In this document: positions 41,714 through 49,425 of the stretch, piece after piece
Numbering within the stretch: the stretch's first letter is position 1
How the letters are laid out: each line of letters opens with the position of its first letter
Assembly: GCA_016926595.1 (NCBI GenBank)
Contig: JAFGOG010000532.1
Span: forward strand, 1 to 62,854
From: Anaerolineae bacterium
GTDB lineage: Bacteria > Chloroflexota > Anaerolineae > JAAYZQ01
Direction: 5' to 3'
DNA: 62,854 nt
The notes under the pieces: model-generated
The model's input: the letters and a program-made list of their open reading frames with translations, nothing else
What the model was told of the DNA's origin: nothing
Database searches by the model: none
Program-made: the position numbers and the translations under genes

Positions 41714-43024
41714 CTAACCGGCGGCAGCTACCTCTCGGGCGCGCTTTTCGTTCACAAAGAGCAGCAGCACCAGGCCGATCACCAAAAAGGCGATAATGCT
41801 AAACAGCGAGAAACGGTGCCCGGCTTGTTCGGCGAGGACCGCCGTCTGTCCCTGCGCTGTGAACCACTTGGTGCTCCAGGCGACGAGCAGGCCGAAAAGG
41901 GTCGGGCCAATAAAGGAAGAGGTGCGCCCGGCGACGGCAAAAAAGCCATAGAACTCGGCGCTCTTGCCCTCGGGGCTGAAGGTGCCGACCATGGTGCGGC
42001 TGACGGACTGCGCGCCGGTCAGGGCAAAGCCGGCTAGGCCGCCGATGATGTAAAAGACCAGGCGCGAGTGGGTAAAATAGAGCCACAGTACCGGCACGAT
42101 CATCAACAACAGGGAGATGATCAGGGAGCGCTTGCCACTAAAGTCGTTGGCGATCAGGCCGAACAGGTAGGCGCCGGCGACGCTGGTCACCTGAACGATG
42201 ATCATAAAGATGATCAGCTCTTGCTGCTGCATGTTGAACAGCACCGCACCCAGGATCGAGGCAAAGTCCATGGTCATCAGGATGCCGTCGTTGTAAATCA
42301 GAAACGCGATCATGAACTTGATAAACTCTCTATAGGTCTTGATTGTCTGAAAGGTGCTGCCCAGCCGCTTGAAGGCCAGGGTGAGAACATTCTCACCGGG
42401 GGACAGCTTTTGCGGCCGAGCGCGCTCCGGCAGCCACAGAAAGAGGGGCAGGGCCGAGAGGGCGAAAAAGACGGCGGTGATCACCAATGACAGGCGCACG
42501 ACCACCTCGCCGCCGATAAACATGATCAGCGGCAGGACCACGAGCAGGCAGACGATGCCCCCAACCGAACCGACCGCCCAGCCGTTCCCGGAGACACGGC
42601 CCATCTCTTCGGGGTGGGCGATCTCGGGCAAGAGGGCGTTGTAAAAGACCTGGGCGCTGCGATAGCCAACTTCGGCCAGGATGAAAAAGAGCATGCCCCA
42701 GAAAATGTCCCCTTTTTGCACAAAAAAGAGCAGGGCGGTGAACAGGCAAGCCATGGCGGTGTAAAAGCCGAGGAACCGTTTTTTGGCGCCGGTAAAGTCG
42801 GCCACGGTGCCCAGGAAGGGGGAGGTGACGGCGACGATCAACATGGCGATGCCCACGGCGATGCCCCACAATTGGGACCCCCTGGCCCCGCCGACGACCG
42901 AGCCCTTAAAATAGGCCGAGTAGACGGCCAGCAGCACGACGGCCGCGTAGGCCGAGTTGCCAAAGTCGTACAGGTACCAGGCCCACCGTTCGCGGGTGGT
43001 GGCTTTGGGTTGAAATGTCGCCAT
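41714..43024 (-). CDS. UMF1/Atg22-type MFS transporter
   Basis: 436 residues, about 11-12 membrane helices. ERWAWYLYDFGNSAYAAVVL at the start is the UMF1-family signature, and TPSVADF-like SPFLGTVADFTGAKKRFLGFYT follows. The family includes vacuolar amino-acid effluxers in fungi; the bacterial substrates are not defined. AAAGGAG precedes the ATG at 43024. Confidence 0.87.
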   Translation of the reverse strand: MATFQPKATTRERWAWYLYDFGNSAYAAVVLLAVYSAYFKGSVVGGARGSQLWGIAVGIAMLIVAVTSPFLGTVADFTGAKKRFLGFYTAMACLFTALLFFVQKGDIFWGMLFFILAEVGYRSAQVFYNALLPEIAHPEEMGRVSGNGWAVGSVGGIVCLLVVLPLIMFIGGEVVVRLSLVITAVFFALSALPLFLWLPERARPQKLSPGENVLTLAFKRLGSTFQTIKTYREFIKFMIAFLIYNDGILMTMDFASILGAVLFNMQQQELIIFMIIVQVTSVAGAYLFGLIANDFSGKRSLIISLLLMIVPVLWLYFTHSRLVFYIIGGLAGFALTGAQSVSRTMVGTFSPEGKSAEFYGFFAVAGRTSSFIGPTLFGLLVAWSTKWFTAQGQTAVLAEQAGHRFSLFSIIAFLVIGLVLLLFVNEKRAREVAAAG

Positions 43025-43044
43025 AGGGATCTCCTTTCTTTGGT

Positions 43045-43084
43045 ACACGGATGAACACGGATCCAGATCCACGTTCATCTGTGT
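43045..43084. repeat. Inverted repeat of the ACACGGATGAAC family
   Basis: ACACGGATGAAC (43045-43056) pairs with GTTCATCTGTGT (43073-43084) with one mismatch, in the gap upstream of the UMF1-type gene. Similar words recur at 52475-52535. Confidence 0.5.
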
Positions 43085-43153
43085 CCTATCCATAGGTTGC
43101 CAGATGACCGATCTTGCCAGTTATAAAACCGCAGCACGACCCAAGTTACTGGT

Positions 43154-44152
43154 TTATAGCATATTATTGTCCTTGATAAAGTCGATCAGGTCATCAACTG
43201 TGGTGAAAGCCAGGCCGGTAACCGTGTCGGCCCCGCCGTAATAGAGGGCCAGGCGCCCGGTGTCGGCGTCGCACAGCGCGGCGCAAGGAAAGACGACGTT
43301 GGGCACGTCGCCCACGCATTCGTACGGCGTCTGCGGCGAGATGATGTAGGGCCGGCCGCGGGCAATGACCTTCCACGGCTGGTCCAGGTCGAGCAGGGCG
43401 GCCCCGGCGCTGTAGACAAAGCCGTTGCACGAGGTGAGCACGCCGTGATAGATCATCAGCCAGCCTTCCGAGGTCTCGATCGGGATCGGCCCGGCGCCCA
43501 CCTTGGTGCTCTGCCAGCCGCCGGCGGTGCCCATCACGTAACGGTGGCGGCCCCAGTAGACCAGGTCGGGGCTCTCGCTGTAAAAGATGTCGCCGAACGG
43601 GGTGTGGCCGTTGTCGCTGGGACGGTTGAGCATGGCAAAGTTGCCGTTGATCTTGCGCGGGAAGGGCACGCCGTTGCGGTTAAAGGGCAGGTAGGCGTTT
43701 TCGAGCTGGTAAAAAGTTTCAAAGTCGTGCGTATAGGCGACGCCGATGGTCGGGCCGTGGAACCAGTTGCACCACATCACATAATAGCGGTCCCCGATCC
43801 AGACCACACGCGGGTCGTAGCCATACTCAAAGTGGGCCAGGTCCTGGACGCGGGGGTCGGCTGGCTCGGGTGTAAAGCGGATCCTCTCGTGATCGATCTG
43901 CCAGTTGATGCCATCCTGGCTGCGCCCGGCGTGCAGGACCATCTCCCGGGCGGTGTTGTCGCAGCGGAACACGCCGGCGAACGCGCCCTTGAAGGGCACG
44001 ACGGCGCTGTTAAAGATGCTGTTAGAAGAGGGGATCAGATCCCTGGGGATGATGGGGTTGTGGCTGTAGCGCCAGACGACCTTGTTGTAGCCGGCCGGTT
44101 TTTCTTCCCACGGGATGTTGGGCAGCGCCGGGCCTTTGATTTTGTATTTCAT
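43154..44152 (-). CDS. GH130 family glycosidase/phosphorylase-like protein
   Basis: 332 residues with a five-bladed beta-propeller pattern. [44 protein letters not shown] and [20 protein letters not shown] match GH130, which phosphorolyses or hydrolyses beta-mannosides. In phosphorylases the key proton donor is an Asp in the second blade; YDPRV carries the expected position. AAAGGA precedes the ATG at 44152. It is beside pyruvate kinase and an MFS gene. Confidence 0.85.
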   Translation of the reverse strand: MKYKIKGPALPNIPWEEKPAGYNKVVWRYSHNPIIPRDLIPSSNSIFNSAVVPFKGAFAGVFRCDNTAREMVLHAGRSQDGINWQIDHERIRFTPEPADPRVQDLAHFEYGYDPRVVWIGDRYYVMWCNWFHGPTIGVAYTHDFETFYQLENAYLPFNRNGVPFPRKINGNFAMLNRPSDNGHTPFGDIFYSESPDLVYWGRHRYVMGTAGGWQSTKVGAGPIPIETSEGWLMIYHGVLTSCNGFVYSAGAALLDLDQPWKVIARGRPYIISPQTPYECVGDVPNVVFPCAALCDADTGRLALYYGGADTVTGLAFTTVDDLIDFIKDNNML

Positions 44153-44192
44153 AGGATCCTTTCTGTTCACAGGACGAACGCGTAGCGGTTGG

Positions 44193-45683
44193 TTAAGCCG
44201 CTATCCCGTCTTTGCCGATGACGAGGATGCGGATCAGGTTGGTCGTGCCGGGGGCCGAACCGGCTGCGCCGGCGGTGATGACGACGGTATCGCCATAGCG
44301 AACCAGGCTGTTTTCCAGGGCGGCCTGGATGGCTTCGGCGATCATGGCGTCGGTGTCGGGCGCCCGCCGCTCCAGCAGTGGGGTGACGCCCCAATAGAGC
44401 GATAGGCGGCGCTGCACGGCCGGGTTGGAGGTGGTCGCCACGATCGGGCAGCGCGGACGGCTGCGCGACATCAGGCGAGCCGTGTAGCCGGAGGTGGTGG
44501 GGGTGATGATCGCCGAGGCGCCCAGGCTGTGGGCGATCTCTTTGGCCGCGCTGGTGACGGCGCTGGCGACGCCCACGCTGTGCGGCCGGGCCAGCGCCGC
44601 GACCTCGCGGTCCAGGAGGACCGGCTCTTGCTCAAAAGCCTCCGTGTCGTAAAAGGGGCCGCTGCGCTGCTTGTCCACCTGGCAGGCGATCCGCTCCATG
44701 ATGCGCACCGCCTCGACCGGATAGGCGCCGACCGAGGTTTCACCGGAGAGCATGATCGCGTCGGTGCCGTCGAGGATGGCGTTGGCTACGTCGGACACCT
44801 CGGCGCGGGTGGGGCGCGGGTTGCGGATCATCGAGTCGAGCATTTGCGTGGCCGTAATCACCGGCACCCCGGCCAGGTTGCAGGCCTGGATGATCTGTTT
44901 TTGGGCCAATGGCACCTCTTCGGGCGGGATCTCGACCCCCAGGTCGCCCCTGGCGACCATGATCCCGTCGGCGGCGGCAATGATCTCGGTGATGGCCTGC
45001 AGCGCTTCGGGCTTTTCGATCTTGGCGATGACCGGGATGGGCTCGCGCCCGGGGGCCAGATCGTGGATCAACTGCTTGAGCTCAAAGACGTCGCCCGCGC
45101 TGCGCACAAAGGAGAGGGCGATCCAGTCGGCCTCCTGCTCGATGGCAAAGGCCAGATCCTCGCGGTCTTTGGCGGTGATGGCCTTGATGCCGGGCGGGGT
45201 GCGCGGCAGGTTCATCCCTTTGTTGGTTTTGAGCACGCCGCCGACGACCACCTCGCACAGGATCTGCTGGCCCGTGATGAGCAGGACGCTCAGTTCGATC
45301 AGCCCATCGTCGAGCAGGATGCGATCGCCGATCTGGACCACGTGCGGCAGCTCACCGTACTGTACCGGCAGCGGTTGGCCGCGCTGGCCGACGACCGGTT
45401 CGGTGGTGAGGTTGATCATCTCTCCCGCCTCCAGGGGCACGCCGTCGCCCTCCATCCGGCCGACGCGCAGCTTGGGGCCCTGCAGATCGACCAGGATGGC
45501 GATCGGCTTGTTCAGGTGCTGGGCCACCGCGCGGATGCGACGGATGGCCTCGGCGTGGGTTTGATGGTCATCGTGGGACAGGTTCAGGCGGGCGACATCC
45601 ATCCCCGAGCGGACCATCTGTTCGAGGATGTCGGGTTCGTTGCTGACCGGGCCGATGGTGCACACGATTTTGGCTCTGCGCAT
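44193..45683 (-). CDS. pyk: Pyruvate kinase
   Basis: 496 residues. [33 protein letters not shown] is the standard start. [12 protein letters not shown] carries the catalytic Lys and [13 protein letters not shown] the metal-binding Glu/Asp region. [41 protein letters not shown] is the family signature. It makes pyruvate and ATP from phosphoenolpyruvate. GAGGG lies 8 nt before the ATG at 45683. The C-terminal regulatory domain ends without the extra phosphohistidine domain of some Gram-positive enzymes. Confidence 0.95.
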   Translation of the reverse strand: MRRAKIVCTIGPVSNEPDILEQMVRSGMDVARLNLSHDDHQTHAEAIRRIRAVAQHLNKPIAILVDLQGPKLRVGRMEGDGVPLEAGEMINLTTEPVVGQRGQPLPVQYGELPHVVQIGDRILLDDGLIELSVLLITGQQILCEVVVGGVLKTNKGMNLPRTPPGIKAITAKDREDLAFAIEQEADWIALSFVRSAGDVFELKQLIHDLAPGREPIPVIAKIEKPEALQAITEIIAAADGIMVARGDLGVEIPPEEVPLAQKQIIQACNLAGVPVITATQMLDSMIRNPRPTRAEVSDVANAILDGTDAIMLSGETSVGAYPVEAVRIMERIACQVDKQRSGPFYDTEAFEQEPVLLDREVAALARPHSVGVASAVTSAAKEIAHSLGASAIITPTTSGYTARLMSRSRPRCPIVATTSNPAVQRRLSLYWGVTPLLERRAPDTDAMIAEAIQAALENSLVRYGDTVVITAGAAGSAPGTTNLIRILVIGKDGIAA

Positions 45684-45694
45684 GAGATACGCCC

Positions 45695-46342
45695 TCACAT
45701 TTCTATCATCAAGTCGGATACGATGCGTTGCAGCCAGGGCAGCGCCCGAGAGAGGACCTCTGTGCCGCTCTCCTCATCCTGGCGATCGCCACCCTGGGTC
45801 AGGTTGTGGCGGATGGTGCACAACAGGTCGAGGATCTGCCGGGCCAGGATGGCCTGCGTTTTACCGTCGCCTCCCTGCCGGGTGTACTGCCGGTACAGCG
45901 GGGTCGAGAGTGGGCTCCACACCGGGTAGCGGGCGTCGACCGTTTGGCTGATATCGATGACCCCGTTGAGCCGCTGTCCAAAGCCATCGCTCTCCACGAC
46001 GCTGCCCTGCCAGGTGGGTTTGCGCCCGGCAAAAAACGCGGTGCTGGGGTGCACGATCAGGCTGTGTCGCAGGCCGGCGTCCATGTGCTCAAAGGCCAGG
46101 TCGATCTGTTGGCGCTGCGAGGGCACATTGGTCCTGGCGACCTTGATCTTGCCCTCTTTGCGCGTTTCGAGCGTGCCGTTCTGGCGCAGGGCAAAAGAGG
46201 GACGCACCCCGGCGCGGGCGGCGAGCGCCGTGTAGATGACCTCGAAGGCCGCCCAATGGCGGATGAAGGCCCACGCGGGGTGTGGCTCGTCGGGGTGGAG
46301 CAGGATGGTAGCGACCGGGATATCGGCGCGATCCAGTTTCAT
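45695..46342 (-). CDS. Hypothetical protein upstream of pyruvate kinase
   Basis: 215 residues with no recognised domain. It is soluble in appearance, with aromatic-rich segments (PAWAFIRHWAAFEVIYTAL) and a C-terminus of helices. Its TGA is 11 nt upstream of pyk, so the two are probably co-transcribed. Its start at 46342 is weakly supported by AGGCAG; the frame extends to 46390 through a hairpin. Confidence 0.6.
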   Translation of the reverse strand: MKLDRADIPVATILLHPDEPHPAWAFIRHWAAFEVIYTALAARAGVRPSFALRQNGTLETRKEGKIKVARTNVPSQRQQIDLAFEHMDAGLRHSLIVHPSTAFFAGRKPTWQGSVVESDGFGQRLNGVIDISQTVDARYPVWSPLSTPLYRQYTRQGGDGKTQAILARQILDLLCTIRHNLTQGGDRQDEESGTEVLSRALPWLQRIVSDLMIEM

Positions 46343-46370
46343 GTTGTTCTGCCTGTCTTGGCTCGTTGCC

Positions 46371-46403
46371 AGAAACCAGGTTTTTGTCAAAAACCTGGTT
46401 TCT
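46371..46403. terminator. Hairpin AGAAACCAGGTTTTT / AAAAACCTGGTTTCT
   Basis: Exact 15-bp arms around GTC. It lies in the gap between the divergent hypothetical protein and DegT genes; a member of the AGAAACC repeat family. Confidence 0.6.
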
Positions 46404-46571
46404 AAAACTCAACCCGCGATGACAAATTACCACATAAAGCCCAGATTGTCAAACGCAGAGGAAATAAGGTAAGGCGGGAAGGCGGTGGTTCGACAAGGGG
46501 CGAAAATGGGTGTAGAATGCAGCACAACAATCGGGCGAACGGAGAGGCTTTTGTAGAAAGGACGGAGGGGT

Positions 46572-47750
46572 ATGTACAAGTTTGGCCAGGAAGAACTGGA
46601 AGCGATGGGCAAGGTGTTGGAGGCGGGCTGGCTGTTCCGGTACGGCGGCGAAAAGGTGAGCCTGCGCCAGGTGGAGCAGTTCGAGTCCAACCTGGCCGCG
46701 CGGATGGGCGTGCCCTACGCCGTGGCGGTGACCTCGGGCACGGCCGGGCTGGTGTGCGCGCTGGTGGGGCTGGGCATCGGGCCGGGCGACGAGGTGATCG
46801 TGCCCGGGTATACCTTTATCGCCACCGCGGCGGCGGTGGTCGACGTGCGCGCCGTGCCGGTGATCGTCGAGGTCGACGAGACGCTGACCATGGACGTGCG
46901 CGACGTGCGCGCCAAGATCACGCCGCACACCAAGGCGATCATCCCGGTGCACATGACCGGCATCCCGTGCAACCTCGGCCCGATCCTCGAACTGGCCCGC
47001 GAACACGGTTTGGCCGTGATCGAGGACGCCTGCCAGGCCGTCGGCGGGTCGTACCGCGGGCAGCCGTTGGGCAGCATGGGCGACGCCGGGGTGTTCAGCC
47101 TCAACTTTTACAAGATCATTGGCGTGGGCGAGGGCGGGGCGGCGATCACGCGCGACCGCACGGTCTATGACCGCATGCGCATGCACCACGACTGCGGGGT
47201 GAGTTTTTGGGGCAAGACCGACGACATCGCGAGCGAGTTTATCCCCGGGATCAACTATCGCATGAGCGAGCTGCTGGGCGCGTTTGCGCTGGTGCAGTTG
47301 GGGCGGCTCGATTCCTTCCTGGCCGGGATGCAGCCGATCAAAAAGGGGATCTACCGCGCGGTGCGCGACGTGCTGTCGCCCGCGCCGCAGAACGACGCCG
47401 ACGGCGATTGCGGCACCACACTGCATTTCCAGTTTGGCACGGCCGAGCAGGCGGTGCGCTTTGAGACGCTGCTGAACGCGCGCGGGGTGGGCGCCTCGCG
47501 GCCGATCAACACCGGGCGGCACGTCTATTCGAACTGGGAATTTGTGATGAACAAGCGCAACGTGTGCCCGCAGTGGGACGTGTGGGGCGGGCCGCACTAC
47601 CAGGGGGCGGTCGACTATGCCGCCGACATGTGCCCGCGCACGCTGGACATCCTGGCGCGCACGGTGGCGATCGGGACAAACCCCTTCTGGAGCGACGAGC
47701 AGGTCGAGGGCCTGGTGGAGACGCTGCGCGGGGCGGCAAAAGAGTTGTGA
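46572..47750 (+). CDS. DegT/DnrJ/EryC1/StrS family aminotransferase
   Basis: 392 residues. PLP enzyme that places an amino group on a keto-sugar or cyclitol, usually bound to a nucleotide. The PLP-binding segment VTSGTAGLVCAL, the aspartate in VIEDACQAVGGSYRG and the lysine in FSLNFYKIIGVGEGG are all present, as is the C-terminal FIPGINYRMSELLGA. GGAGGGG is just before the ATG. Two amidohydrolase genes follow closely, so the product may be further modified there. The sugar substrate is unknown. Confidence 0.9.
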   Translation: MYKFGQEELEAMGKVLEAGWLFRYGGEKVSLRQVEQFESNLAARMGVPYAVAVTSGTAGLVCALVGLGIGPGDEVIVPGYTFIATAAAVVDVRAVPVIVEVDETLTMDVRDVRAKITPHTKAIIPVHMTGIPCNLGPILELAREHGLAVIEDACQAVGGSYRGQPLGSMGDAGVFSLNFYKIIGVGEGGAAITRDRTVYDRMRMHHDCGVSFWGKTDDIASEFIPGINYRMSELLGAFALVQLGRLDSFLAGMQPIKKGIYRAVRDVLSPAPQNDADGDCGTTLHFQFGTAEQAVRFETLLNARGVGASRPINTGRHVYSNWEFVMNKRNVCPQWDVWGGPHYQGAVDYAADMCPRTLDILARTVAIGTNPFWSDEQVEGLVETLRGAAKEL

Positions 47751-47769
47751 GCGCAGTTGCGCCCGGATC

Positions 47770-47785
47770 CCCGAACTTGTTCGGG
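47770..47785. repeat. REP-like palindrome CCCGAAC-TT-GTTCGGG
   Basis: Perfect palindrome in the 58-nt gap between the DegT and first amidohydrolase genes; a variant of the CCCCAACTTGTTGGGG family. Confidence 0.65.
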
Positions 47786-47808
47786 TGCGGCGGAGGAGGT
47801 GGGAGCGG

Positions 47809-48567
47809 ATGTTCCTGTTTGATTGTAACGTGTCGTTTGGGGTGGCGCCCAAGCCGGCCTTGAGCTATGCCGCGACGGCCGAGGCGCTGCTGGCGGAGAT
47901 GGACCGCAACGGCGTCGACGAGGCGCTGGTCGTGTGCGCGGCGCAGCGTTTCGATTCGCCGCTGGTCGGCAACCCGCTGCTGATCGAGCAGACCGGCGGC
48001 CGGCCGCGCCTGCACCCGGCCTGGGCGATCCTGCCGGCGCAGACGGGCGAGATGGAGGTGGAGACGCTGCTGGCGGCGATGCGCGCGCACGCCGTGCGCG
48101 CGTTGTGGGCCTGGCCCGCGCAGCACCACTATCTGCTGGACGCGCTGACCATGGGCCCGCTGTTGGAGGAGCTGGTGGCGCGGCGCATCCCGCTCTTTGT
48201 GCCGCTGACCGAATACGGCGGGCGGGCGGCCGGCTGGGTCGCGGTGGGCAACTTGCTGCGCGACTATCCCGAGCTGGTCCTGGTGGCGACGGATCAATCG
48301 GTGTGGGGCGAGGACCGCTATTTCCGCCCGCTGCTGGCGCGCTATCCCAACCTGCACCTGGAGACGTCGCACTATGAGCTGGCCCACGGGCTGCGCGACG
48401 TGGTGGCCACATACGGCGCCGAGCGCTGGCTGTTTGGCAGCGGCTACCCGACGCGCACCATGGGCGGGGCGGCCATGCAGCTGCTGCACGCCGACATCCC
48501 GCCCGCGGCGGCGGAGGCGATCGCCGGCGGCAATCTGCGCCGCCTGCTCAAGGAGGTGCGGCTGTGA
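47809..48567 (+). CDS. Amidohydrolase-like protein (divergent metal site)
   Basis: 252 residues of the amidohydrolase-2 TIM-barrel family. The N-terminus FLFDCNVSFGVAP lacks the usual HxH metal motif (C-N-V instead), while LETSHYEL and FGSGYPTRTMGGA near the end keep family shape. It may be catalytically changed or structural for the next protein. Its end overlaps the next gene by 4 nt, so the two probably act as a pair. GGAGGAGG precedes the ATG. Confidence 0.65.
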   Translation: MFLFDCNVSFGVAPKPALSYAATAEALLAEMDRNGVDEALVVCAAQRFDSPLVGNPLLIEQTGGRPRLHPAWAILPAQTGEMEVETLLAAMRAHAVRALWAWPAQHHYLLDALTMGPLLEELVARRIPLFVPLTEYGGRAAGWVAVGNLLRDYPELVLVATDQSVWGEDRYFRPLLARYPNLHLETSHYELAHGLRDVVATYGAERWLFGSGYPTRTMGGAAMQLLHADIPPAAAEAIAGGNLRRLLKEVRL

Positions 48568-49376
48568 AACCGGTAGGGATGTCCAAGTTGGTGGCCGATT
48601 TCTGGGAGCACGGGCGTGTCGACGACTGCCCGATCCTGGACACGCACGCCCATTACGGCCCGTTCACCGGGATCTATTTCCCCGGCCGCGGCGAGGCCGA
48701 GGCGATGCTGGCGGTGATGGACCGGGTGGGCGTTCGCCTGGCGGTGGTCAGCGGGCACGCGGCGCTGGTCGACGCGGCGCGGGGCAACGCGATCGTCGCC
48801 GCGCTGGTGGCCGCGCACCCGGAGCGCTTTCGTGGTTACCTGGTGGCCAACCCCAACGACCCGGAGCAGATCGCCCGCGACCTGGACGATTTCCCGCAGT
48901 GGCAGGCGCGCGGGTTTGTCGGCTTTAAGCTCCATCCCAGCATGCACGAGGTCAGCCTGTGCGGGGAGGCCTACCGCCCGGTGTTCGCGTACGCCGAGGC
49001 CCACCGGCTGCCGCTGCTCTCGCACACCTGGGGCGCGGATGGGCTGTGCGGGACCAGGCAGGTGCGCGAGATCGTCGAGCGGTACCCGTCGCTGCCGTTC
49101 CTGGCCGGGCACGCCTGCTACGGCGACTGGGACGCGGCGATCGCCCTGGCCGCCGAGCACGAGAACCTGTACCTGGAGCTGACCGCGGCTTATGCTTACA
49201 ACGGCCTGCTGGAGCGGATGGTGGGCGGGATGGGGGCGCAGCAGATCATGTTCGGCAACGACCTGCCCTGGTTCGACTCGATGGTGGCCGTGGGCTGCGT
49301 GCTGTCGGCGCGGATCGACGACGAGGCGCGGCGGGCCATTTTCTACGGCAACGCGGCGCGGGTGTTTGGGTTGTAA
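48564..49376 (+). CDS. Amidohydrolase family protein (metal-dependent)
   Basis: 270 residues. The full metal motif is present: DTHAHYG near residue 26, FKLHPSMHE in the middle, LSHTWG, GHACYGDWD and MFGNDLPW with the last Asp. It hydrolyses or decarboxylates a small substrate with a bound metal. It starts with GTG overlapping the previous stop. Together with the divergent paralogue before it, this looks like a heterodimer with one active and one inactive partner, a guess that structure could test. Confidence 0.82.
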   Translation: MKPVGMSKLVADFWEHGRVDDCPILDTHAHYGPFTGIYFPGRGEAEAMLAVMDRVGVRLAVVSGHAALVDAARGNAIVAALVAAHPERFRGYLVANPNDPEQIARDLDDFPQWQARGFVGFKLHPSMHEVSLCGEAYRPVFAYAEAHRLPLLSHTWGADGLCGTRQVREIVERYPSLPFLAGHACYGDWDAAIALAAEHENLYLELTAAYAYNGLLERMVGGMGAQQIMFGNDLPWFDSMVAVGCVLSARIDDEARRAIFYGNAARVFGL

Positions 49377-49425
49377 GAGGGTCACCGCCAAGGCGCAAAG
49401 GGCGCCAAGGGAAGAGAAAGAGGCG

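Noticed and set aside
46449..47852. 467-codon minus-strand frame over the DegT gene
   Set aside because: His/Arg-rich shadow with no family features; the plus strand is a clear aminotransferase.
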